A stretch of DNA of 64,000 bases, from contig NZ_BAABFP010000002.1 of the NCBI RefSeq assembly GCF_039541115.1, positions 806,001-870,000 on the forward strand, written 5' to 3'. Source of the DNA: Angustibacter luteus (GTDB lineage Bacteria > Actinomycetota > Actinomycetes > Actinomycetales > Angustibacteraceae). This document shows positions 42,688-49,809 of the stretch, one piece after another (position 1 is the stretch's first letter; each line of letters starts with the position of its first letter). Both the position numbers and the translations under genes were made by a program. The notes under the pieces were generated by a model, which had not been told where the DNA came from, searched no databases, and saw only the letters and a list, made by a program, of their open reading frames with translations.

Positions 42688-43641
42688 CTAGCTCGTCCAG
42701 ACCCGCGCGTCCGGACCCTTCGGCACGATGCCGGTCGGGTTGATGGTGTCGTGCGTGACGTAGTAGTGGCGCTTGATGTGGTCGAAGTCCACCGTCTCAC
42801 CGAAACCGGGCTGCGAGAACAGGTCCCGGGCGTAGCGCCACAGGTTCGGCAGCTCGGTGAGCTTGACCCGGTTGCACTTGAAGTGACCGTGGTAGACCGC
42901 GTCGAAGCGCACCAGCGTGGTGAACAGCCGGACGTCGACCTCGCGGATCTCCTCGCCCATCAGGTAGCGCCGGTCGGCCAGCCGGGTTTCGAGCACGTCG
43001 AGCCGCGCGAACAACCGGTCGAACGACGCCTCGTACGCTTCCTGCGAGGTCGCGAAGCCGCACCGGTACACGCCGTTGTTGACGTCGGCGAAGACCTGCT
43101 GGATGAGCTCGTCCATCTCGGCGCGCTCGTCCTGCGGGTAGAGGGACGGCGCGTCCGGCCGGTGCAGCGCCGTCCACTCCGTCGACAGGTCCAGGGTGAT
43201 CTGCGGGTAGTCGTTGGTGACGACCAGACCCGTTGCGGTGTCGACGATGCACGGCACGGTGACCCGGCCCTCGTACGACGGGTCGGTGCGCAGGTAAGCC
43301 TCGCTGAGGTACTCGATGTCGAGCCGCGGGTCGCGGTGCGCGTCGTCCAGCCAGAAGCGCCACCCGCGCTCGTCCCGGATCGGGTCGACAACGGCCAGGC
43401 TGATCGCGTCCTGCAGTCCGAGCAGCTCGCGCACGATGATCGACCGGTGCGCCCACGGGCAGGCCAGCGAGACGACCAACCGGTACCGGCCCGGCTCGAC
43501 CGGCCACCGCCCCTGCGCGTCCGGCCCGTCGCCCGGCGCGCTGTCGCTGTCCGCTGCGATGCGGCCGGTGAAGCGGTTCGGCTGGCGCTTGAACTCGCCG
43601 CTCGTGCCGGTCTCGGCGGTGAACTGTCCGGTGGTCGTCAT
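42688..43641 (-). CDS. Glutathionyl-hydroquinone reductase-like GST (Xi/omega class)
   Basis: 317 aa from the ATG at 43641. The N-terminal thioredoxin-fold domain has the catalytic Cys in SLACPWAHRSIIVRELLGL, followed by SEAYLRTDPSYEGRVTVP and VTNDYPQIT. The all-helical domain has ADVNNGVYRCGFATSQEAYE and TLVRFDAVYHGHFKCN. Xi-class enzymes remove thiols from glutathionyl-quinones. As actinobacteria generally use mycothiol, the natural thiol partner here is an open question. It is divergent from the small PspC gene. Confidence 0.9.
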   Translation of the reverse strand: MTTTGQFTAETGTSGEFKRQPNRFTGRIAADSDSAPGDGPDAQGRWPVEPGRYRLVVSLACPWAHRSIIVRELLGLQDAISLAVVDPIRDERGWRFWLDDAHRDPRLDIEYLSEAYLRTDPSYEGRVTVPCIVDTATGLVVTNDYPQITLDLSTEWTALHRPDAPSLYPQDERAEMDELIQQVFADVNNGVYRCGFATSQEAYEASFDRLFARLDVLETRLADRRYLMGEEIREVDVRLFTTLVRFDAVYHGHFKCNRVKLTELPNLWRYARDLFSQPGFGETVDFDHIKRHYYVTHDTINPTGIVPKGPDARVWTS

Positions 43642-43697
43642 GGCTCGACGGTACGTCCACCCCGCGCCGGCGACCACGGCACCGTGCACCCGGGAGT

Positions 43698-43738
43698 CAG
43701 GGGTTGGCCAGGGTCGGGTGCGGGCTCTCCCTGATGGT
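43698..43738 (+). promoter_or_regulatory. CAGGG-box promoter of the small PspC gene
   Basis: CAGGG at 43698-43702 and 43709-43713 repeat with the same 11-base period as before the large PspC gene, with an inverted CCCTGA at 43729-43734. GATGGT (43733-43738) again lies 37 bases before the ATG. The boxes sit 11 bases (one turn) further upstream of GATGGT than in the other copy. Confidence 0.65.
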
Positions 43739-43769
43739 CACCGGACGCCGGCCCGGCCACGCTGGAGGC

Positions 43770-44003
43770 ATGACACAGAACCTGACCGAGAACCTGACCG
43801 AGAACCCGACCGATGCCACCCAGCCCAAGCGGCTGGTCCGACCGCGAGATGGACGCAAGCTCGGTGGCGTCTGCGCCGGCGTGGCCGACTACACCGGCGT
43901 GGACGTGACCGTCGTCCGGCTCGTCGCCGTCGCGTCCGTGCTGTTCGGCTTCGCCGGCGTCGTCCTGTACGTCGCGGGCGTCATCCTCATGCCGCAGGAG
44001 TGA
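43770..44003 (+). CDS. Small PspC-domain membrane protein
   Basis: 77 aa from the ATG at 43770. Residues 1-17 are three copies of a NLTE-like unit encoded by a 12-base tandem repeat (43776-43811). The rest is a minimal PspC domain: RPRDGRKLGGVCAGVADYTG followed by a helix pair ending VVLYVAGVILMPQE. It is probably a target of the neighbouring kinase-regulator system because its promoter carries the same paired CAGGG boxes. Its 3' end overlaps the convergent methyltransferase gene by 17 bases. Confidence 0.85.
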   Translation: MTQNLTENLTENPTDATQPKRLVRPRDGRKLGGVCAGVADYTGVDVTVVRLVAVASVLFGFAGVVLYVAGVILMPQE

Positions 44004-46125
44004 GCCGCTCGAACGCCGCCAGCACGCGCTCGCGCGTCACGAACCGCCCGCTCCGGGCCTCGTCCGCGGCGCGCAGCGCGCCGAAGGTGCCCAGCACGTG
44101 CTCGAGGTCGGACGTCGTCCAGCCGAGCAGGTGGGCGTGCAGCGCATCGAGGTCGGCCAGGGCGAGCGCCCGGGCCTGCGGCGACGGAACGGGCGGGACG
44201 ACGTCGAGGCCCAGCTCGCCGGCCAGCGGCGCCAGGGCGGCGCACCAGCCCACGGCGTCGGCCAGCCGGCGCAGCGCCCACTCCCCGAGGGTGAGCCCGT
44301 CGGTACCCCGCCAGATCGCCTGGTAGCAGCCAGGTCCGGGGACCGGCAGCTGCTCGACCTTGAACAGGCTCAGGTTGTGCCCGCCCGACTTGGCGCGAGC
44401 CACGTAGTCGATCGGGATCGACGCGAACGCGGCCAGCAGCAGGGGCAGGTCGGGCGACTCGAGGAGCGCCAGCGAGTTCGCGTACGCGCCGGCCGGCACC
44501 GCGACCGGCAGCAGGGTGCGGGCCGTCTTGTCGGTGGACACGATCCGGTAGCCGGCCAGCCAGCCACGGGTCAGCAGGTCGCCGTACCTCGCCTCGACGA
44601 GCTCCGTCGGGACCCACCAGCGGGTCCGCGGCGACCAGCCCGGGTCCGCCAGCTCGTCCACCGTCGGCGGACGGACCCGCCCGCCGTCCCAGGTCGCGGC
44701 GCGCGGGTCCAGCAGCCCGGCCAGCTTGGCCTCGCCGAGCGGCAGCAACCCAGCCCCCGCGGCGGTGCGTACGTGCCGGGCCTCGCGGCTCAGGTGGATC
44801 GGGGTGCGCGCCCGGAACCCCCAGCGGCCGTGGACGACGTCACCCGCGCGGTCGCGCTCCAGCAGCACGCCGAAGCGTTCGTGCGCCGCGGCGACCAAGG
44901 CAGCATCCCGACCGGAGCGGAACAGGACGGCGGTCCCCGACCCCGGGTTCACCCGGCGCACGAGGTCGGCGGTGAGCCGCCACGAACGGGCTCGCTCGAC
45001 CTGCGGGTCCCGGGCGTCAGCCACCCGGGTCAGCACCTCGGCTCCCGTGGTCTTGGAGGCGCCGGACCCGTTGCGGCGCAGCGTGATCAGCGCGGCACGC
45101 ACCCCGGGGGCGCCGACGAAGCCGGCCCGGTCGGCCAGCGTGTGCACCGAGACGAGCGCGTCCGCGTCCAGCAGCGCGCGCACCAGCGCGCCGGCCTGAC
45201 GGTCGGTGACCGCCCCCTCGGGGACGAGCAGGGCCGCGGTGCCGCCGTCGGCGAGCAGCCGCCAGCAGGTCTCCAGGAACGGCAGGTGCGCGTTCAGGTC
45301 GCCGGACCCGGTGAGCGGGTGCCGCCCGCCTTCGCGGACGGCGCGCACCCGGTCTCGGACGTACCCGCGCTGGACGTCGAGGTCGTCACCCTGGTGCTCG
45401 GCCCGCGGCACCTTCAGCCGCTCCCACGGCGGGTTGGCCAGGACCACGTCGAAGCCGCCGGACCAGCCGGTCACCGGGTCGCGCGGACCGGGCCGGGCCA
45501 GCACCTCGGTGAACGTCGTCCGCCAAGTCATCGCCGGGGTGTCCACGAGCGCGTCCCCCACGACGATCCGGTGCGCCACGTCCGCCAGCAGGTCCGCCCA
45601 GGTGGCCGGGTCGGCGCCGCCCCGGACGGCGCCAGCCACGACCGCGGCCCGGGCCAGCGCGACCGCGGTCGGGTCGACGTCCACCCCGTGCAGGCAGCGC
45701 ACGGCCGTGTCCGGGGCGAGGCCCTGCCCGACCAGCCGGTCCAACGCGACGAGCAGCAGCGCACCCGCACCGCAGGCCGGGTCCAGCACCGCCGGAGGGT
45801 TCGCACGCGGCGTCGGCAGCGCCCGGTCGGCCAGCGCCGCGGCGAGCTGCGGCGGCGTCGCGAAGGCGCCCAGCCGGCGCCGTCCGTGCTTCGCGACCCG
45901 CTGCCACCGCACGCCGCCGTCCCCACCACCGACGCGGACGGGCGCGAGCTCGAGCAGCTGGTCGTAGCGACCGGCGAGCGCCAGCACGTCGGCGCCGTGA
46001 CGGGCCAGGACGGCGCGGTCCAGCTCGGCGAGCACGCTGGCTCGCCGCCACGCGTCGCCGTCCGGACCGGCCGGCTCCACCCGGGTGGCGGCGGCCTCCA
46101 GCCGGCCCAGCAGAGCGTCGTCCAC
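43987..46125 (-). CDS. Orphan Eco57I-like N6-adenine DNA methyltransferase
   Basis: 712 aa, GTG with GAGGAG six bases upstream. SAM motif I is DPACGAGALLL (115-125), an acidic motif II is in LHGVDVDPTAVALA, and the catalytic motif IV is NPPWERLK (231-238). VSVHTLADRAGF and LLVPEGAVTDRQ follow. Residues about 440-712 form a target-recognition-like region with GGHNLSLFKVEQLPVPGPGC. I see no PD-(D/E)XK nuclease motif at the N terminus and no adjacent restriction, helicase or BREX gene. Its composition is core-like. It may be a solitary epigenetic methylase, or a type IIG-like enzyme that lost cleavage. It lies 9 bases after a Nudix gene. Confidence 0.85.
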   Translation of the reverse strand: MDDALLGRLEAAATRVEPAGPDGDAWRRASVLAELDRAVLARHGADVLALAGRYDQLLELAPVRVGGGDGGVRWQRVAKHGRRRLGAFATPPQLAAALADRALPTPRANPPAVLDPACGAGALLLVALDRLVGQGLAPDTAVRCLHGVDVDPTAVALARAAVVAGAVRGGADPATWADLLADVAHRIVVGDALVDTPAMTWRTTFTEVLARPGPRDPVTGWSGGFDVVLANPPWERLKVPRAEHQGDDLDVQRGYVRDRVRAVREGGRHPLTGSGDLNAHLPFLETCWRLLADGGTAALLVPEGAVTDRQAGALVRALLDADALVSVHTLADRAGFVGAPGVRAALITLRRNGSGASKTTGAEVLTRVADARDPQVERARSWRLTADLVRRVNPGSGTAVLFRSGRDAALVAAAHERFGVLLERDRAGDVVHGRWGFRARTPIHLSREARHVRTAAGAGLLPLGEAKLAGLLDPRAATWDGGRVRPPTVDELADPGWSPRTRWWVPTELVEARYGDLLTRGWLAGYRIVSTDKTARTLLPVAVPAGAYANSLALLESPDLPLLLAAFASIPIDYVARAKSGGHNLSLFKVEQLPVPGPGCYQAIWRGTDGLTLGEWALRRLADAVGWCAALAPLAGELGLDVVPPVPSPQARALALADLDALHAHLLGWTTSDLEHVLGTFGALRAADEARSGRFVTRERVLAAFERLTPAA

Positions 46126-46134
46126 CGCCGCTCC

Positions 46135-46623
46135 TCAGGTGGGGGGGAGACCGAGCAGCCGGCCGATCCAGAACCTGGCGCGGTCGCCCAGGTCGAGGGT
46201 CGGCAGGTCGGCGAGGTCGACCCAGCGGGCGTCCGACGTGCTGCCGCCGACGTCCAGGACCCGCGGCTCCAGCACGCGCTCCACCTGCCCGGAGTAGACG
46301 ACCTGGATGCCGTGGAAGTCCTCGAGCCGGCCGCTGGGCGCGCGTCCGGTGAACCGGTGCGACCCGACGTCCAGCAGGCGGACGTCACGGAGCCGGTGCC
46401 CCGTCTCCTCGTAGACCTCGCGGACGACCGCGTCCAGCGGCGCCTCGCCGTGGTCGATGCCGCCACCCGGCAGGACCCAGCGTCCCGGCGCCGGCGTCCG
46501 CTCGGACAGCTGGGTCAGCAGGAGCCGGCCGGTCGCCAGCACGATGGCGTACGCGGCCACCCGCTGCATCGGGACGGGCTGCTCCGCGTCACCGGTGTGA
46601 CCCGCGCCATGACCACCGCTCAC
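46135..46623 (-). CDS. Nudix hydrolase
   Basis: 162 aa from the GTG at 46623, seven bases after a TAGGGT -10 (leaderless). The Nudix box is GGGIDHGEAPLDAVVREVYEETG (in pieces: GGGIDHGE, then REVYEETG), complete for metal binding. VLPGGGIDHGE and WVDLADLPTLDLG fit small-molecule nucleoside diphosphate hydrolases. It heads a transcript with the DNA methyltransferase, an unusual pairing. Confidence 0.88.
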   Translation of the reverse strand: MSGGHGAGHTGDAEQPVPMQRVAAYAIVLATGRLLLTQLSERTPAPGRWVLPGGGIDHGEAPLDAVVREVYEETGHRLRDVRLLDVGSHRFTGRAPSGRLEDFHGIQVVYSGQVERVLEPRVLDVGGSTSDARWVDLADLPTLDLGDRARFWIGRLLGLPPT

Positions 46624-46656
46624 TCGGGCGACCCTAGCCGTCCGTAGGCTGGGGTG
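46624..46656. promoter_or_regulatory. Overlapping divergent leaderless promoters of two Nudix genes
   Basis: Only 33 bases separate the two start codons. ACCCTA (46631-46636) reads TAGGGT on minus, 7 bases before the GTG; TAGGCT (46645-46650) is 6 bases before the plus-strand ATG. Each promoter's -35 region lies in or past the other gene's start codon, so they should compete for polymerase. Confidence 0.6.
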
Positions 46657-47169
46657 ATGGCTGCCGCTCCGGTGCACTCACGCCCGGTCTACCTGCTGGC
46701 GCTGCGGATCTTCCGCAGGCTGCCGGCTCCCGTACGCCGCTCCTTGGTGCGGGCCGGTACGCCGAACTTCACCGTGGGCGCGGTGTGCCTGCTCCAGCGG
46801 GGCGACACGCTGCTCATGCTGCGCCAGCCGCACCGGGTGGGTTGGAGTCTGCCCGGCGGTCTGCTGGACCGTGGTGAGTCGGCGGCGGTGGCGGTGGTCC
46901 GCGAGGTGCGCGAGGAGCTGGGCCTGACCATCGAGGTGGGCCGTCCCGTCACCGTCGTGGTGGACTCCCCGCTGCGCCGGGTGGACGTCATCTTCCAGGT
47001 GCAGGTGGAGGGTGAGGTGAGCGAGGAGGTCGGCGGCGAGGCCACCACCGCCCGCTGGCTGCGCCCGCAGGACGTGGACGAGATGGACGCCCCTACTCGG
47101 CAGATCCTGGACGCGGCCCGCGCCGTCGCCCAGCCGGACGGGTACGCCGGGCGCGTCGTCCTGCCATGA
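46657..47169 (+). CDS. Nudix hydrolase (second)
   Basis: 170 aa from the ATG at 46657, six bases after a TAGGCT -10. A basic, partly hydrophobic N-terminal region (1-35: LALRIFRRLPAPVRRSLVRA) precedes the Nudix fold with GGLLDRGES and REVREELG. It is not a close copy of the divergent Nudix protein. Its stop overlaps the ATG of the nucleotidyltransferase (47166-47169), suggesting joint work on sugar nucleotides. Confidence 0.88.
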   Translation: MAAAPVHSRPVYLLALRIFRRLPAPVRRSLVRAGTPNFTVGAVCLLQRGDTLLMLRQPHRVGWSLPGGLLDRGESAAVAVVREVREELGLTIEVGRPVTVVVDSPLRRVDVIFQVQVEGEVSEEVGGEATTARWLRPQDVDEMDAPTRQILDAARAVAQPDGYAGRVVLP

Positions 47170-47963
47170 CCGGCTCGCTGGCCGCCGTCGCCCTCGCCGC
47201 GGGTCGTGGCGAGCGGATGCGGCCGTTGACCGACACGGTGCCGAAGGTGCTGATGCCGTTGGGGCACACCACCTTGCTGGACCTGGCGCTCGACCGGCTG
47301 GCCGGCGAGGCGGTCGCGCCGGACTGGGTGGCGGTGAACGCGCACTACCTGGCCGACCAGGTCCGCGCCCGGGTCGGCAACCGGGCGACGGTGTCGCGCG
47401 AGCGACCCGAGGCGCTCGGCACGGCGGGTGCGCTCGGCCGGTTGCGCCCGTGGCTGGACGGCCGCGACGTCCTGCTGACGAACGCCGACGTCTACCAGCC
47501 GGGCGACCTGAGCCGGCTGACGGAGGGGTGGGACGGCGAGCGCTGCCGGCTGCTCGTCGCGGACGCGCTGCCCGGACGCCGGGCCGACTTCCGGACGTCG
47601 GACGGCGCCCAGGTGCGGTACGTCGGCTCGTGCCTGCTGCCGTGGTCCGCGGTGCACGAGCTCGAGGCGCTGCCGAGCGGGCTGTACGAGGTGCTCTGGC
47701 GTGACCTCGATGCCGCGGGGCGGCTGGACCTGGTGCGACTCGACCCGTCGTCCGTCTCGATCGACTGCGGGACGCCGGCCGACTACCTCGCCGCGAACCT
47801 GCACGCCTCGGGTGGTCACAGCGTCGTGGGCGAGGGCGCGGTGGTGCAGGGGTCGGTCGACCGCTGCGTCGTCTGGCCCGGTGCGTGGGTGGGTCCGGAC
47901 GAGCAGCTGCGGGACGTCGTCCGCGCCGGGACGCGCGAGCAGCCGATCACGGTGGCCGGGTAG
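47166..47963 (+). CDS. Sugar nucleotidyltransferase (NDP-sugar pyrophosphorylase-like)
   Basis: 265 aa. The signature ALAAGRGERMRPLTDTVPKV with PKVLMPLG is that of GlmU/RmlA/ManC-type enzymes, which make NDP-sugars from sugar phosphates. ERPEALGTAGAL and LLTNADVY hold the nucleotide and metal sites. A short C-terminal hexapeptide-like stretch (VVGEGAVVQGSVDRCVVWPG) follows. The sugar cannot be told. It is coupled to the Nudix gene upstream. Confidence 0.85.
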   Translation: MTGSLAAVALAAGRGERMRPLTDTVPKVLMPLGHTTLLDLALDRLAGEAVAPDWVAVNAHYLADQVRARVGNRATVSRERPEALGTAGALGRLRPWLDGRDVLLTNADVYQPGDLSRLTEGWDGERCRLLVADALPGRRADFRTSDGAQVRYVGSCLLPWSAVHELEALPSGLYEVLWRDLDAAGRLDLVRLDPSSVSIDCGTPADYLAANLHASGGHSVVGEGAVVQGSVDRCVVWPGAWVGPDEQLRDVVRAGTREQPITVAG

Positions 47964-47980
47964 CGGCAGACCGCGATCCG

Positions 47981-48023
47981 GTCAGGAATCGAGAAGCGGC
48001 CCGGTTTCCCCGGGGCCTAGCCT
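47981..48023 (+). promoter_or_regulatory. Promoter with a 17-base box, copy 2 (DUF1801 gene)
   Basis: GTCAGGAATCGAGAAGC (47981-47997) lies 37 bases start-to-start from TAGCCT (48018-48023), identical in sequence and spacing to copy 1 at 24952. Here a leader of about 50 bases with an AAGGGGAG site precedes the ATG at 48082. Confidence 0.75.
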
Positions 48024-48081
48024 TTGGGACGGAGGCCAGCAGGACGCTGAGCCCGCGAGTGCGAGAAGGGGAGCGCGCGAG

Positions 48082-48534
48082 ATGCCCACGAAGAAGGCCA
48101 CGACCGAGTCCGACGGCGGCTTCAGCGCCGCCGAGCGCGCCGCGATGAAGGAGCGCGCCGCCGAGCTGCGCGCCGAGGGCAAGAAGGGCGCCAAGAAGGC
48201 CGACGGCCTGCAGGCGGTGCTGGACGCCATCGCCAAGATGGGGCCGGACGACCGTGCGCTCGCCGAGCGGGTGCACGTGGCCGTGACCGCGAACGCCCCG
48301 GAGCTGTCTCCGAAGACCTGGTACGGCATGCCCGCCTACGCGAACGCGGACGACAAGGTCGTGCTGTTCTTCCAGGACTCCGGCAAGTTCAAGTACCGGT
48401 ACTCGACGCTCGGCTTCCAGGACGCGGCGAACCTGGACGACGGCGACCTGTGGCCGACGTCGTACGCGCTGCAGCAGTGGACCCCCAAGGTCGAGAAGCA
48501 GGTCATCGCGCTGGTGAAGGCCGCCCTGTCCTGA
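48082..48534 (+). CDS. DUF1801-domain protein
   Basis: 150 aa. A Lys/Glu/Ala-rich helical N terminus (1-60) leads to the DUF1801 domain (about 65-150: LSPKTWYGMPAYANADDKVV, FKYRYSTLGFQDAANLDDG, LWPTSYALQQWTPKVEKQV). Relatives include the frataxin-like iron chaperone YdhG/Fra, but iron ligands are not evident. It shares its upstream promoter box with the VOC gene 23 kb away, suggesting one regulon. Confidence 0.85.
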   Translation: MPTKKATTESDGGFSAAERAAMKERAAELRAEGKKGAKKADGLQAVLDAIAKMGPDDRALAERVHVAVTANAPELSPKTWYGMPAYANADDKVVLFFQDSGKFKYRYSTLGFQDAANLDDGDLWPTSYALQQWTPKVEKQVIALVKAALS

Positions 48535-48552
48535 GCGTGACCGAGTGCCCGA

Positions 48553-49809
48553 TCAGGCGACGCTGCGGATCCGGAGCACGAGGATCGAGCCGAGGACGCT
48601 CACCGCCGCCGCCAGCGTGTACAGCGCGGGGTAGCCGAGACCGGCCCCGATCACCAGGGCCGCGATGGCGGGTGCGAGCACCTGGGGCAACGTGTTCGCG
48701 ATGTTGATGACGCCGAGATCCTTCCCCCGGTCGCCCGCCGCGGGCAGCACCTGGGTGATCAGGGCGAAGTCCACCGCGGTGTAGGCGCCGAACCCGATGC
48801 CCAGCACCACGGCGCCGACGTACGCCGCGGTCATGGTGGGCACCAGGGCGAAGAGCTGCAACGCCGCCGCCGTGATCAGGCCCGACCAGATGACGAAGAC
48901 CTTGCGCTTGCCGAGCCGGTCGGACCAGAGCCCGCCGAGGTAGGCGGTGACCACGGTGCACAGCCCGTACACGGCAGTGAGCACGAAGACCGCGTCCTCG
49001 GCCTCGTCGTCGGTCAGCTGGACCGCGTCGGTGAGGTAGTAGAGCAGGTAGAGCACCAGCAGGGCGTTGCCGAGGTTCATCAGGAAGCGGGTGATCCAGG
49101 CCCAGCCGTAGTCCGGATGCTGTCGCGGCGAGACCCAGAACCCGCGCAGGAACGCTCGCCACCGCATCGGGGGGCGCAGCTCGCGCGGCAGTGGGATGTC
49201 CCGCGAGTCGACGGCGTACGGCAGGGTCGTCACGACGAGGACGGCGGCGAGTGTCAGGTAGCCCGCGGCGATGCTGCCCGTGGCCGCGGCGACGCCCGAT
49301 CCCGCGATCACGCCGAGGGTCTGAGCGATCGCGAGCGCGCCGCCGACCACGCCTCGCTCCCGGCTGGGCACCTGGTCCGGGACGACGGCCGTGATCGCGG
49401 CGAGCATGGCGTTGAGCCCGGCCTGGGCGAGCGACCACGCGAGCACCATCGCCGGCACGCTGTCGGCCCGGGCGAGCAGCAGCATCGCCACCGCTCCGCT
49501 GGCGGCACCGCCGACGACCCACGGGAGCCGTCGACCCAGCCGGGACACCGTGCGGTCGGAGAACGCGCCCCACAACGGGTTGAGCACCATCGACACGGTG
49601 GCGCCGACGCCGGTGACCAGGGCGAGCACCGCCTCCTTGTGGTCCGGCGAGACCGCCTCGGCCTGCTGCGCGAGCAGCACCTGGATCGGCCCGAAGAACC
49701 CCGACCAGAGACCGATGCTCGCCAGGACCAGCCAGCCGACCCACAGCCGGGACGGCGAAGCGGTCGGCTCCGCGAGGGCCCGGTCCACCGGTCGGGCCGG
49801 GCTGCTCAC
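48553..49809 (-). CDS. MFS sugar-type transporter
   Basis: 418 aa with 12 membrane helices and MFS motifs (NPLWGAFSDRTVSRLGRR after TM2, GGLWSDRLGKRKVF after TM8). Its ATG overlaps the beta-glucosidase stop (49806-49809), so it is the second gene of that operon and probably brings in or releases the glycoside handled by the enzyme. Confidence 0.88.
   Translation of the reverse strand: MSSPARPVDRALAEPTASPSRLWVGWLVLASIGLWSGFFGPIQVLLAQQAEAVSPDHKEAVLALVTGVGATVSMVLNPLWGAFSDRTVSRLGRRLPWVVGGAASGAVAMLLLARADSVPAMVLAWSLAQAGLNAMLAAITAVVPDQVPSRERGVVGGALAIAQTLGVIAGSGVAAATGSIAAGYLTLAAVLVVTTLPYAVDSRDIPLPRELRPPMRWRAFLRGFWVSPRQHPDYGWAWITRFLMNLGNALLVLYLLYYLTDAVQLTDDEAEDAVFVLTAVYGLCTVVTAYLGGLWSDRLGKRKVFVIWSGLITAAALQLFALVPTMTAAYVGAVVLGIGFGAYTAVDFALITQVLPAAGDRGKDLGVINIANTLPQVLAPAIAALVIGAGLGYPALYTLAAAVSVLGSILVLRIRSVA

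Noticed and set aside
43987-44003. Overlap of the PspC and methyltransferase genes as evidence of a frameshift
   Set aside because: Both C termini read normally; short convergent overlaps are common in this window.
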